Made by a program: the position numbers and the translations under genes. From Turneriella sp942492915 (GTDB lineage: Bacteria > Spirochaetota > Leptospiria > Turneriellales > Turneriellaceae), in NCBI GenBank assembly GCA_942492915.1, contig OW818662.1, positions 3,472,001 to 3,536,000 on the forward strand: DNA of 64,000 bases. Direction: 5' to 3'. Each line of letters opens with the position of its first letter. Within the stretch, counting starts at the first letter, position 1. The notes under the pieces are model-generated. The model did not search any database. It had not been told where the DNA came from and worked only from the letters and a program-made list of their open reading frames with translations. Of the stretch, positions 41,405-49,412 are shown piece after piece.

Positions 41405-41821
41405 TTACCATTCGCCTGATTTTTTCCAGTCAGGGAGGGGTGGCTTTTTCGCCGCTTTGGCCTTTGCCTTTCGTTTTGCCTTGCGCGCGCGGTCGAGTTT
41501 GGCGAGCCTCTTTTTTTTATGCGCCGGATTCTCAATCGCCAGCGCATCGCGTTCTTTCTGTTCGAGCTTCTCACAGAGAAGCACGCGCGCAGCATAACGG
41601 TTCATGCCCTGCGTGCGGTGGGTACTGCATTTGATTTCGCTCTTCGTCGGTGTGTGCGAAAGGCGCACGGCGGTCGAAACCTTATTCACATTCTGCCCGC
41701 CTTTGCCGCCGCTGCGAATAAATGACTCTTCGAGGTCGGCTTCGAAAACGCCGAGCTTCGCCATGCGCGCCAGCAGCGCGTTAACTTTGCCGGTTGAAAC
41801 GGGTAAGCGCAGGTCGCTCAT
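41405..41821 (-). CDS. Peptide chain release factor-like protein (GGQ, ArfB/YaeJ-like)
   Basis: 138 residues. SGGKGGQNVNKVSTAVRLSH contains the GGQ that triggers peptidyl-tRNA hydrolysis, and there is no stop-codon recognition domain. The tail is very rich in Lys/Arg/Ala (AKLDRARKAKRKAKAKAAKK), as in ArfB, where it enters the empty mRNA channel. It is likely a ribosome-rescue factor. It is the gene before the MurU-like gene and 17 bp after the upstream hypothetical gene. Confidence 0.85.
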   Translation of the reverse strand: MSDLRLPVSTGKVNALLARMAKLGVFEADLEESFIRSGGKGGQNVNKVSTAVRLSHTPTKSEIKCSTHRTQGMNRYAARVLLCEKLEQKERDALAIENPAHKKKRLAKLDRARKAKRKAKAKAAKKPPLPDWKKSGEW

Positions 41822-41838
41822 GGTATTCGGTTCATGAT

Positions 41839-43158
41839 TCAGTTAGTCGGGTGATCGCCAGCGTAGATTTGTTGGGTGCGCCGGTGTAGTCTATTGAACT
41901 CGATCTGCAGATTTATCAATCGGGATTTGTAGTTGCGAATCTGCTCTTCTGCACCCTTTCGACGGTAATAACTTGAAGCAGTTTCCCCCCCGCCCTGGTA
42001 TGTAGTTCTGCAGTCAGTGTTGTTTTTGACGCAATAACTTCCCGTAATTGTCTTTCCGTAGAATTGACTCTGCTCTGTAGCAGCACCTAGTTTGACTAAC
42101 GCAGAATTAATGCCGCTTGCCTCATTGACGATTGCCGCCATGCGCGATTCGTTGAACTGTATTTCGCGGGCATAAAGCTTGAGGTGTTCTTTGTGCTTTT
42201 CGTCGGCTGCCTTCTTTTGGTCTTTCGCGAATTGTGGTGAAGCCTCGTAGCGTGCACGTTCTTCGGCTGATGTTCTGCTCAATGCGATGCGTCGTGCTTT
42301 TTCACCATCGGTCAACAGGTATACTGATGCTTGAATCGATTCTGTTTTCGTTGCCGGATTCATGACTTTGTAAACTTGTTCGTCGGCGCTACAGGCCCCG
42401 ACGAGCTTGCGCTTCACAAACTCGTGGATGCCGTTTTCTCTACTTTCAACCCAATATTGTTTGCCGATTTTGTGCTTAATATCGCCGGGCGGCTTATTCC
42501 ATTTTACGAGATCTGCAAAGGGCAGCTTTGCCGTGCAAAATTCTTTTTCAATTTTTGTACCTTTATACGGCAGCTTGAGGTCTTGGATTTTCTGAACCAA
42601 CTTCGTGCATTCTTCAAACGAAAACTGCGTAATTCGCCGCTCACCCCCCGTCTCAGAACCCCAGTAGTCATTCTTCTCCAGGCATTGCCGGGCCAAAATC
42701 AGTTCGACAGCTGTTGGGTTCTTGAGATTGCGCAGAAATTCCAGGTCAGCCCGGTCGAGCAGGTATTCGAGCGCCGCGTACCTGATACCAGCCGCCAGCG
42801 AAAGCGGATTCTTGTATTTTTTTTCGTGAGGATCTACAACCATATGATTTTGCAGCAACTCATATATGGTGCCGTCTTCAAGATATTCATCGATCTGCTT
42901 TTTTCCTGCTTGAACATTGGGTGTGTCATCAGACCATATTTTCTGGAATCCGCCGTCGGCAAGCCGGTAGTACATGCCCATTGTCATGTGTTTCGTATTT
43001 CTGCGCGTCGCGGCTTGCGCAATCTTTTCGGGGGTTGCTTTGATGCGATTCTGATTTGTCTCAGCATTGGCAGCAGCAAGGCAGGGCGCTTCGGCGAGAG
43101 TAAGTATCGATAGCGAAAGGCCTATGATTACATTGAAACACCATTTGTTTTGCTTCAT
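41839..43158 (-). CDS. Exported protein of unknown function
   Basis: 439 residues with a signal peptide (VIIGLSLSILTLAEAPCLAAA). The rest is charged and mostly helical with long coiled-coil-like stretches (EERARYEASPQFAKDQKKAADEKHKEHLKLY; KGAEEQIRNYKSRLINLQIEFNRLHRR) and several Cys. I do not recognise it. It is more AT-rich than neighbours. It lies 55 bp after the AmgK-like gene in the same orientation. GTTCTTTAC precedes it by about 40 bp and may be a promoter element. Confidence 0.62.
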   Translation of the reverse strand: MKQNKWCFNVIIGLSLSILTLAEAPCLAAANAETNQNRIKATPEKIAQAATRRNTKHMTMGMYYRLADGGFQKIWSDDTPNVQAGKKQIDEYLEDGTIYELLQNHMVVDPHEKKYKNPLSLAAGIRYAALEYLLDRADLEFLRNLKNPTAVELILARQCLEKNDYWGSETGGERRITQFSFEECTKLVQKIQDLKLPYKGTKIEKEFCTAKLPFADLVKWNKPPGDIKHKIGKQYWVESRENGIHEFVKRKLVGACSADEQVYKVMNPATKTESIQASVYLLTDGEKARRIALSRTSAEERARYEASPQFAKDQKKAADEKHKEHLKLYAREIQFNESRMAAIVNEASGINSALVKLGAATEQSQFYGKTITGSYCVKNNTDCRTTYQGGGETASSYYRRKGAEEQIRNYKSRLINLQIEFNRLHRRTQQIYAGDHPTN

Positions 43159-43213
43159 AATACTGGCGGCGATCTAGGTAATACGTGGCCCGATGTAAAG
43201 AACTAACAAACCG

Positions 43214-44230
43214 TTAAATGCCGCCTTGGCCAGACCCAGAGAGCATTTTCTGCAGAATCCGTAGCTTTGTATCATCAGCACAAATCTCTCCAAGCACGCC
43301 CCACGCCGGCGCCAAATACGCCGCAAAATCATCGCGCCCCAATGCCGCCTGCCTGCCAAATGTTCCCATCGCCTTGACGATGCGCTGAAACGCGTTCAAA
43401 ACAAAAAAATGATCAAACTCTTCGCGAGACTGGCGGTGCACGTCTTTGCCCTGTTCAAACGCAAAGTCGAGCAGCCGCGAGCGGCGTTCAACTGTGAGCG
43501 GGGCATACGCATCGCAGAGCAGCGAACAGAGATCGTATTGCATGAGCCCCAGCCGCGCGTCTTGAAAATCAATGACATACTGTTTATACAGATTTGGCGT
43601 TGCCAAATCTATATAAACGTTCCTGGAATGGTAGTCGCGGTGCGTGAAAACCTTGTTCGCTGGCTCCGCCAGCTCTTCAGCAATCTGCAAGAACGCTCTG
43701 CGGATTTCTTTGAGTTCTGAATCTGGCGCCTTGGTTTTGTAATATCCGAGCAGGGTGTGCTCGATAAAAAAATCGAATTCAAACATCAGTTTCGTGACAT
43801 CAAAGCTCAGGCCGAACGCGGGGCATTTGCCGTCGTTGGCGAGGCGTTGCCATGTCAGCATGTGCAAAATGGCATCTTGATAGAAGACATCCGCCTGATC
43901 AGGTTGATCTTTAAGAATCTGGTTGAGGCTCATATCGCCGAGGTCTTGCTGCAGCATAACACCTGCTGCCATGTCGGTATAGAATATCTGCGGCACGGCG
44001 ACGCCACCAGTTGCCAAAAAATGCTGCACACTGATAACGTTCGGCATATTCGTCGTCGCCGTCGCAGTATCTTCATGTACTGCAACGAGCGTTGAGCCGT
44101 CGCTGAGGTGAAGGCGAAAGTAGCGGCGCGTCGAAGCTTCTGGCACGAGCGGCGTGATGTGCTGCAATTCAGCGTGGATGCCGGCAGTCTTAAGCGCCTC
44201 TGAAAAAGTTTCAGCGAGGTTTGTGCTCAT
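43214..44230 (-). CDS. Aminoglycoside-phosphotransferase-fold kinase, AmgK-like
   Basis: 338 residues. EASTRRYFRLHLSDGSTLVAV is the Gly-rich/ATP region, LLQQDLGD-type MLQQDLGDMSL is typical of the AmgK branch, THRDYHSRNV is the catalytic loop (D199), and VIDFQDARLG carries the Mg ligand. AmgK phosphorylates MurNAc or GlcNAc at C1 for UDP-sugar salvage. The ATG at 44230 overlaps the doc stop (ATGA). An in-frame near-perfect palindrome occupies residues 205-217, between the catalytic loop and DFQD. Substrate is inferred from family and from the MurU-like gene downstream. Confidence 0.75.
   Translation of the reverse strand: MSTNLAETFSEALKTAGIHAELQHITPLVPEASTRRYFRLHLSDGSTLVAVHEDTATATTNMPNVISVQHFLATGGVAVPQIFYTDMAAGVMLQQDLGDMSLNQILKDQPDQADVFYQDAILHMLTWQRLANDGKCPAFGLSFDVTKLMFEFDFFIEHTLLGYYKTKAPDSELKEIRRAFLQIAEELAEPANKVFTHRDYHSRNVYIDLATPNLYKQYVIDFQDARLGLMQYDLCSLLCDAYAPLTVERRSRLLDFAFEQGKDVHRQSREEFDHFFVLNAFQRIVKAMGTFGRQAALGRDDFAAYLAPAWGVLGEICADDTKLRILQKMLSGSGQGGI
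43582..43618. repeat. Intragenic palindrome in the AmgK-like gene
   Basis: Arms 43582-43598 and 43602-43618 (17 bp, one mismatch), loop GTT. It encodes VYIDLATPNLYKQ in frame, in the turn between HRDYHSRN and DFQD. Confidence 0.85.
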
Positions 44231-44622
44231 GAAAGTTTTGTGTGGTTCGCTTTGAGCCACTGCGCGAGCTCGCTTTCTGAAAGGCTGCCGTCGGCGAGCG
44301 CCAGAATGGTCACGACGGCGTCGATTTCGGTCGCGGTGATTTCAATGCCGTTGATTTCCAGAAATACGCCCATCGCGGCAAACGCAATGCGTTTATTGCC
44401 GTCGGCGAACGGGTGGTTTTTTGCCAGGCCGTAACCCACCGATGCCGCGAGTTCGAAGATGCTGGCAGATTCTTCATAGGCAAATTTCTGTTGCGGCTTC
44501 GCGATAGCCGATTCGATCAGTGTTTCATCGCGGATCGCGTAGAGTCCGCCGTGTTGACGCACAAGCTCTCTGTGCATCGCGACAACCAGCTCTTTTGATA
44601 GCCATTTTGGCTCACGTCTCAT
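44227..44622 (-). CDS. doc: Doc-type toxin (Fic fold)
   Basis: 131 residues with the Doc signature HPFADGNKR, which phosphorylates EF-Tu in known Doc toxins, preceded by the active-site helix ELAASVGYGLAKN. RDETLIESAIAKPQQKFAYE matches the N-terminal Doc region. It overlaps the antitoxin gene upstream (ATGA) and the AmgK-like gene downstream (ATGA). Chromosomal Doc modules are common. The toxin motif is intact. Confidence 0.93.
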   Translation of the reverse strand: MRREPKWLSKELVVAMHRELVRQHGGLYAIRDETLIESAIAKPQQKFAYEESASIFELAASVGYGLAKNHPFADGNKRIAFAAMGVFLEINGIEITATEIDAVVTILALADGSLSESELAQWLKANHTKLS

Positions 44623-44846
44623 TTCGCCAATTCACGCATCGCGTTCTTGTATCGTGATGAAAATTTTGCGAAGGCTTCCATGGCTTTCTCAAAATTGGGG
44701 TCATGCGATTTCAGAAGTATGCCCTCGTCGGTTTCTATCGTCGTTACGGTATCGCCCTCTTTTAGCTGGTAGCGTTCGAGCATCGCCTTGGGTATGGTCA
44801 CGCCCTGCGAATTGCCGATCGCGCGTATTTTCGTCGTCTTCGCCAT
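44619..44846 (-). CDS. AbrB/MazE-type antitoxin
   Basis: 75 residues. KTTKIRAIGNSQGVTIPKAMLERYQLKEGDTVTTIETDEGILL is a SpoVT/AbrB DNA-binding swapped-hairpin domain. The C-terminal tail (DPNFEKAMEAFAKFSSRYKNAMRELAK) likely binds and neutralises Doc. It differs from the Phd antitoxin usual for P1 Doc. A 12-bp palindrome at the start codon suggests autoregulation. Confidence 0.9.
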   Translation of the reverse strand: MAKTTKIRAIGNSQGVTIPKAMLERYQLKEGDTVTTIETDEGILLKSHDPNFEKAMEAFAKFSSRYKNAMRELAK

Positions 44847-44856
44847 GTTATAACAT
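44845..44856. promoter_or_regulatory. Palindromic operator at the antitoxin start
   Basis: ATGTTATAACAT, a perfect 12-bp palindrome overlapping the antitoxin start codon, with GTATAC at 44861-44866 just upstream. It fits AbrB-type autorepression. Confidence 0.55.
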
Positions 44857-44900
44857 TAGTGTATACATGGCCGGCCGTCAAGGCAATATTTGTTGCCCGC

Positions 44901-44936
44901 GCATTTAGGGGTAGGTTCAAACCTACCACTAAATGC
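44901..44936. repeat. Palindrome between the antitoxin and barrel genes
   Basis: Arms of 17 bp (44901-44917 and 44920-44936, begins GCATTTAGGGG), one mismatch, loop CA. It ends 1 bp before the last codon of the barrel-like gene (44938) and may end its transcript. Confidence 0.85.
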
Positions 44937-44937
44937 C

Positions 44938-45426
44938 TCACATACTCGTCCACAACAACCGAAGTCCGATCAGAAACCGATTCTCGTCTTCGCGCCTGAA
45001 CGCAAGGTGTGCTGCGACGTAGGGCTCACACAGCAACTCGGCGCGCGAGCTGCCGTAGCTTGAGCACGGTAAGAATGCCGTGAGACTGGGCACCAGCGCC
45101 GAGCCCATAACTTCCGTTCTGAACGGCTGAAAGTACTCGAGGTTGAGCGAGGCGAAGATGAGGCCGGCACCAATGCCGCCGCGCACATAGCCTGTCTCGC
45201 GACCGAACTCATAACCTGCGGCGAGCCGGTACTGCGCGCTGACGAGCGAGAACAGACCCGAAAAGAATTGCAACTCTGTCGCTGTGTGTCCCTGCGTGGG
45301 CGCGTATTGAATGCCGGGCCCGATACCGGTTAATTCGGCGCGCGGTATGCCTGCATAACTGGGCGCCGTTACCAACGCACAGGTCATGCAGGTCAGTTGC
45401 AGGAATAATCGACCCCGGTGCGGCAT
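44938..45426 (-). CDS. Small outer-membrane-like beta-barrel protein
   Basis: About 162 residues with a signal peptide (RLFLQLTCMTCALVTAPSYAG). Amphipathic strands follow: LQFFSGLFSLVSAQYRLAAGYEFG, GYVRGGIGAGLIFASLNLEYFQPF and CEPYVAAHLAFRREDENRFLIGLRLLW. Two Cys (PCSSYGSSRAELLC) may pair. The start is ATG 45426 rather than an upstream in-frame codon at 45459. No named family recognised. Confidence 0.55.
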   Translation of the reverse strand: MPHRGRLFLQLTCMTCALVTAPSYAGIPRAELTGIGPGIQYAPTQGHTATELQFFSGLFSLVSAQYRLAAGYEFGRETGYVRGGIGAGLIFASLNLEYFQPFRTEVMGSALVPSLTAFLPCSSYGSSRAELLCEPYVAAHLAFRREDENRFLIGLRLLWTSM

Positions 45427-45562
45427 GAGACCAGCGACAGCGGTCAGCAGGGTTGGCAACTGCTTTCGCGTCTCGTCATTGACCGGTCTTGGGCTTTGAA
45501 GTAAGCAGGTGTCGGCGTGAAAGGCGCTTTACGGCGCCATGGTCAGACTTTCGTCTGGCTGA

Positions 45563-47317
45563 GTGGGAGTGAAACTTAGTCACCTCGGTCCGGGCCGTGC
45601 AGTACAATCTGCACTCCGCCTCGTTGCCATTTTGCCGATGGGAGTCACTCTGCTATCGTGCAGTTCACTAATCAGTGAAGCGGAGCGCATACGCAAGAAG
45701 TATGAAGACAGTAATAACCCCGGGGACTGTGTAGCCACGCAAAGCTGCGGCGTGCCGCGCTCAGTCAGTGGCACCCTGACGGGCCTGACTGGCACGCTTG
45801 TACTCAGAAACAATGCCACCGATGATCTTACTCTATCTGCAAACGGGTCTTTTACTTTCGCGACACAGCTCGCGCAGGGGACAACGTACAACGTCACGGT
45901 ATTCACTCAACCCGCCGGGCAGACCTGTACCGTTTCAAATGGCACCGGCACCATCGGCGCGGTGAACATCGCGAACGTCACCGTGACATGCGTGAACAAC
46001 TTCAACCTCGGTGGTACAATTACCGGTCTGGCTGTGGCAATAACGCTTCAGAACAACGGTGGTAATAACCTGAGCGTGAGTGCCAATGGAAGTTTCACTT
46101 TCGGTACGGGGGTGGCCAATGGCTCGACGTACAACGTGACGGTGCAGACGCAACAACCGGGCCAGAACTGCACCATTACCAACGGCAGCGGCACTGTTTC
46201 GGGAGCGAATATCACGAATGTCAGCGTGACCTGCGTCAGCGTCTGCGCGATGACTAGGCTCGACATTATTCAGACGAGTAACTGGTCACTCGTGCAGAGT
46301 TATCTGCAGGCCGAAGCGGCGAAAGGTGTTACCAACGACCCGAACGTGTACACTATTCCAGGGCCAGCAGGTACCGATCGCTGGCATGGTGGTGTGCTTG
46401 CGACCAACGGCAAGATCTACGGCAACCCGCTGACTGCCACCAACTATCTTGAAATTGACCCAGCAACTGATACCCATGCGACCGTGGGCTCTGCCCCGGG
46501 AGGTTATGCTTATACCAGTGGTACCCTTGCGTCGAATGGAAAGATCTACCATGTACCCTACGCACAAACTCTGCCGCGCGTGTTTACACCACCTTCGGGT
46601 GTTACCACCACCGTCGGCGTTGCAGCATCGGGCGGTGTACACTTCACCGGGACAGTAATGGCCCCGAACGGCAACGTCTACGGGATGCCAAATAACTACT
46701 CGAGCGTTCTCAAGATTCTCACCTCATTTGACACTCATATGTATTTCGGCTCACCCACGGGCACGGGATATAAATGGGCTGGCGCAGTACTTGCCCCCAA
46801 CGGAAAAATCTATGGTGTGCCAGGGCAGGCGACCGACATTTTGGAAATTGACACAACCGCCGATACCCTGCAACAGTTCGGCACGTTTGGCGGCGCGATT
46901 GACCGTTGGCATGGCGGCGTGCTGGCGAACAACGGAAAAATTTACGCAGCACCTGGCAGCCAAGGTACAATTCTCGAGATAAACCCTTCGACACGGGCCA
47001 CGCAGCAATTCGGTAGCTTTGGCGCGACCGCGTTTAATTACCTCGGTGGTGTCTATGCGCCGAACGGAAAAATCTATTTTATTCCTCACATTGCGACGCA
47101 GGTGATCGAACTCGACCCGAGCTCCAATACAACGCGGTTTGTCGGCCCGACGCTCAGCGCCGCTGCCAACAAGTGGGTGGGCGGAGTGCTTGCCTCGAAC
47201 GGAAAAATTTACGCAATACCGCGCTCGAGCTCATCGACGATACTCGTGATCGATACGCGCTCGGCTGGTGCACTCTGCACGCCAGTGCTCGAGTCTGGGT
47301 ATTTTAACAAATATTGA
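45563..47317 (+). CDS. Surface lipoprotein with predicted seven-bladed beta-propeller
   Basis: 584 residues. A lipobox (VTLLSC) after a short signal peptide precedes two copies of an about 75-residue unit (SVSGTLTGLTGTLVLRNN / LGGTITGLAVAITLQNN, each ending TVTCV or SVTCV). Then come seven repeats of about 45 residues with the phrase 'GGVLAxNGKIYxxP', ending at about residue 565. Seven repeats fit a propeller. It starts at GTG 45563 (GTG 45569 possible). It is probably surface-exposed for binding. The acyltransferase gene begins 3 bp after the stop. Confidence 0.78.
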   Translation: MGVKLSHLGPGRAVQSALRLVAILPMGVTLLSCSSLISEAERIRKKYEDSNNPGDCVATQSCGVPRSVSGTLTGLTGTLVLRNNATDDLTLSANGSFTFATQLAQGTTYNVTVFTQPAGQTCTVSNGTGTIGAVNIANVTVTCVNNFNLGGTITGLAVAITLQNNGGNNLSVSANGSFTFGTGVANGSTYNVTVQTQQPGQNCTITNGSGTVSGANITNVSVTCVSVCAMTRLDIIQTSNWSLVQSYLQAEAAKGVTNDPNVYTIPGPAGTDRWHGGVLATNGKIYGNPLTATNYLEIDPATDTHATVGSAPGGYAYTSGTLASNGKIYHVPYAQTLPRVFTPPSGVTTTVGVAASGGVHFTGTVMAPNGNVYGMPNNYSSVLKILTSFDTHMYFGSPTGTGYKWAGAVLAPNGKIYGVPGQATDILEIDTTADTLQQFGTFGGAIDRWHGGVLANNGKIYAAPGSQGTILEINPSTRATQQFGSFGATAFNYLGGVYAPNGKIYFIPHIATQVIELDPSSNTTRFVGPTLSAAANKWVGGVLASNGKIYAIPRSSSSTILVIDTRSAGALCTPVLESGYFNKY

Positions 47318-47320
47318 CGC

Positions 47321-48478
47321 GTGAAAGAGCGTAACTACGCCCTCGACCTCTTGCGCGGCCTCACGATCGCGCTCATGATTATCGTCAACAACCCTGGCGA
47401 CTGGAAAGAAATGTTCACCGTGCTGCGCCACGCCGAGTGGCACGGCTTTCTCGGCGCAGACATTGTGTTTCCGTTATTTCTTTTTGTTGCGGGTTACGCC
47501 GCAGCGATGAGGATTCAGAAGCGATACGAACCGATCGCCGTGAACGGCCCGCACTGCGCATCGGCATTGACGCTAGAACCTGCTGAGATGCCGGCCTATT
47601 ACCTGCCGCTCTTGCGGCGCGCGGCAATCTTGTTTTTGATCGGCGTTTTTCTGAACGCGTGGCCGTTCGGACTCTTGCCCGGCACGGAATTTTCGTTCGA
47701 GAAATTGCGCCTGTTCGGTGTACTGCAGAGAATCGCCATCTGTGCACTGGTCGGCGGGGTGCTGCTGCGCAGAGTCGTCACGGTGAAGGGTCTAGTTTCG
47801 GTATTAATCCTCATTGCTCTCATTTATGAATTCTGCATGCGCGTGCCTTTGGTGACAAAGGGGGATCAGGTCTTCGGTTGCAGCTTTGAACTCGCGGACA
47901 ATTTTGCGCGCCTCGTCGACACGAGCCTCTTGCCAGCGGCGATGCTCTATAAAGTGCAGAAGCTGCCGTTTGACCCTGAGGGTCTCTTCACGTCGCTGAC
48001 GGCGATCATGACGTTTCTTGTCGGCGCATTTGCCTATCGGCTGAGACCCATTCGGGCGCGAGGATATCTTGCTGTAGCCCTATCTGTTTTGGGCTTGCTG
48101 ATGCTTCTGGTCGAACCCATAAACAAGAATCTTTGGACCCTGCCTTATGTGCTGCTCACCGGCGCGGTGGCGATTGCGATTCTGACCATAATCGAAAGGG
48201 TGGATTTTTCCCGCAGGCGCATGGCTGCGTACCTTATGCAGCCATTTGCCGACATGGGCCGAAACCCGCTTCTGATCTATGTGCTGAGCGGCATCGTCGG
48301 AAAGGCGCTTGCGCTCTACAAAACCCCCTCTGGATTGAGTTTGAAGGCTGTTTTGTTCGAATCGATGCGTGTTTCGTCGGTCTCACCTCAGTTCAGCTCG
48401 CTCGCCTATTCGCTGCTGCTCTTGCTTTTTCTCGCTCTGCTCGCCCGCTCGATGCGCAGATTGCCGTTGCGGGTTTGA
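47321..48478 (+). CDS. DUF1624/HGSNAT-like membrane acyltransferase
   Basis: 385 residues with about ten TM helices. RNYALDLLRGLTIALMIIVNNPGDW, FLGADIVFPLFLFVAGYAAAM, LLRRAAILFLIGVFLNAWP, FGVLQRIAICALVGG and PFADMGRNPLLIYVLSG match heparan-glucosaminide N-acetyltransferase/NagX-type proteins. In the family, a His in the first loop is used to pass an acetyl group across the membrane; here the segment reads AEWHGF. It may acetylate a glucosamine-type sugar. GTG 47321 is 3 bp after the propeller gene. Confidence 0.82.
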   Translation: MKERNYALDLLRGLTIALMIIVNNPGDWKEMFTVLRHAEWHGFLGADIVFPLFLFVAGYAAAMRIQKRYEPIAVNGPHCASALTLEPAEMPAYYLPLLRRAAILFLIGVFLNAWPFGLLPGTEFSFEKLRLFGVLQRIAICALVGGVLLRRVVTVKGLVSVLILIALIYEFCMRVPLVTKGDQVFGCSFELADNFARLVDTSLLPAAMLYKVQKLPFDPEGLFTSLTAIMTFLVGAFAYRLRPIRARGYLAVALSVLGLLMLLVEPINKNLWTLPYVLLTGAVAIAILTIIERVDFSRRRMAAYLMQPFADMGRNPLLIYVLSGIVGKALALYKTPSGLSLKAVLFESMRVSSVSPQFSSLAYSLLLLLFLALLARSMRRLPLRV

Positions 48479-48542
48479 CGGCACCAGTTTCACAATTCGC
48501 AATTGAGGTTGACCTCTGTATTCAGCGTGGTTTCTGAACGGT

Positions 48543-49412
48543 ATGAAGAAAAGCCCAGCGATGCTCATCGCCTTACTTCTTGTATTGCACGCCTTTGCTG
48601 GCGTGAAGTTCATCAATAAAGATACGCTGCAGGTTGTCGCTCACGGCCGCTCTAAAAAATCGGGTTCGCAGATGCGCGACCAGGCCAACTGCAAAGAGGC
48701 GGCCCGCAACGAGGCGATGCGCCTCGCGATCGAGGCTTTGGTCGATAAGAACTGGCCAAACGTGCAGGGCAAGGTCACCAAAGAACAGTACGGACAAAAG
48801 GTCACACAGCTCACTGAAGGCAGCATTAAGGGCGGCCACGTCATTTCGTCGCAGATCGACAGCAGCGGCAGCGAGGTCAAATGCACTGTGACATTCAGAG
48901 TCGAACGCTTCGACCCCGAAGCGGTGCACCTGCGCGCGTTGAATGAACTGGGAGTGAACGGCATTCAAATCGCGTCTGCTCGGGGTGATCAGCACACGAA
49001 AGGCGGCGAAGTGTTCAGAAGTGAGAAGCTGGGGCCGGTTTCCCTCGGAGACACTGAAAGCCAGATTGTTTCGCGCTTGGGTCGGCCACAAACGAAGGCC
49101 AACGCTTCGTCAACTGCAGGTGAAGGGCAAATCTGGAGCTACGCTCGCTTCGGCATCGAACTCAAATTGGTAAAGCAGGCCGATGTCCTGGTCGTGCAAG
49201 CGATTACAGCAGGGCAGCCGTGCCGCTTTGCCACGAAAAAGGGTATCAAGATCGGATCGACGTTGGCTCAGCTCAAGAAGGCGTATGTGTCTGATACCTG
49301 GAACCGCAATGAGACAACTGCAGACCGCATCGTCATCGGTTCGAACGAGCGCGGTCTGGTATTTCAGCTGCGCGAGAGTAAGGTTGAGCAAATATTTCTT
49401 GGCGCTCGCTAG
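48543..49412 (+). CDS. Exported protein, LPP20-like N-terminal and SmpA-like C-terminal parts
   Basis: 289 residues. Signal peptide KKSPAMLIALLLVLHAFAG. Residues 30-135 resemble LPP20/'LPxx' periplasmic domains (CKEAARNEAMRLAIEALVDK, VISSQIDSSGSEVKCTVTFRV). The second half has SLGDTESQIVSRLGRPQTK and IKIGSTLAQLKKAY, two 'G-x-(S/T)-x-x-x-(I/L)-x-x-x-(L)-G-x-P' style turns of SmpA/BamE-like folds. It overlaps the convergent LamG-like gene by 4 bp. Role unknown; envelope-related. Confidence 0.62.
   Translation: MKKSPAMLIALLLVLHAFAGVKFINKDTLQVVAHGRSKKSGSQMRDQANCKEAARNEAMRLAIEALVDKNWPNVQGKVTKEQYGQKVTQLTEGSIKGGHVISSQIDSSGSEVKCTVTFRVERFDPEAVHLRALNELGVNGIQIASARGDQHTKGGEVFRSEKLGPVSLGDTESQIVSRLGRPQTKANASSTAGEGQIWSYARFGIELKLVKQADVLVVQAITAGQPCRFATKKGIKIGSTLAQLKKAYVSDTWNRNETTADRIVIGSNERGLVFQLRESKVEQIFLGAR

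Noticed and set aside
42331..43113. 260-codon plus-strand frame antisense to the exported protein at 41839
   Set aside because: Antisense shadow; the minus-strand frame has a signal peptide, sensible start and gene-like composition.
46370..47270. DNA tandem repeat in the propeller lipoprotein gene
   Set aside because: Similarity is at protein level (blades); the nucleotide sequence has diverged, so it is not a DNA repeat array.
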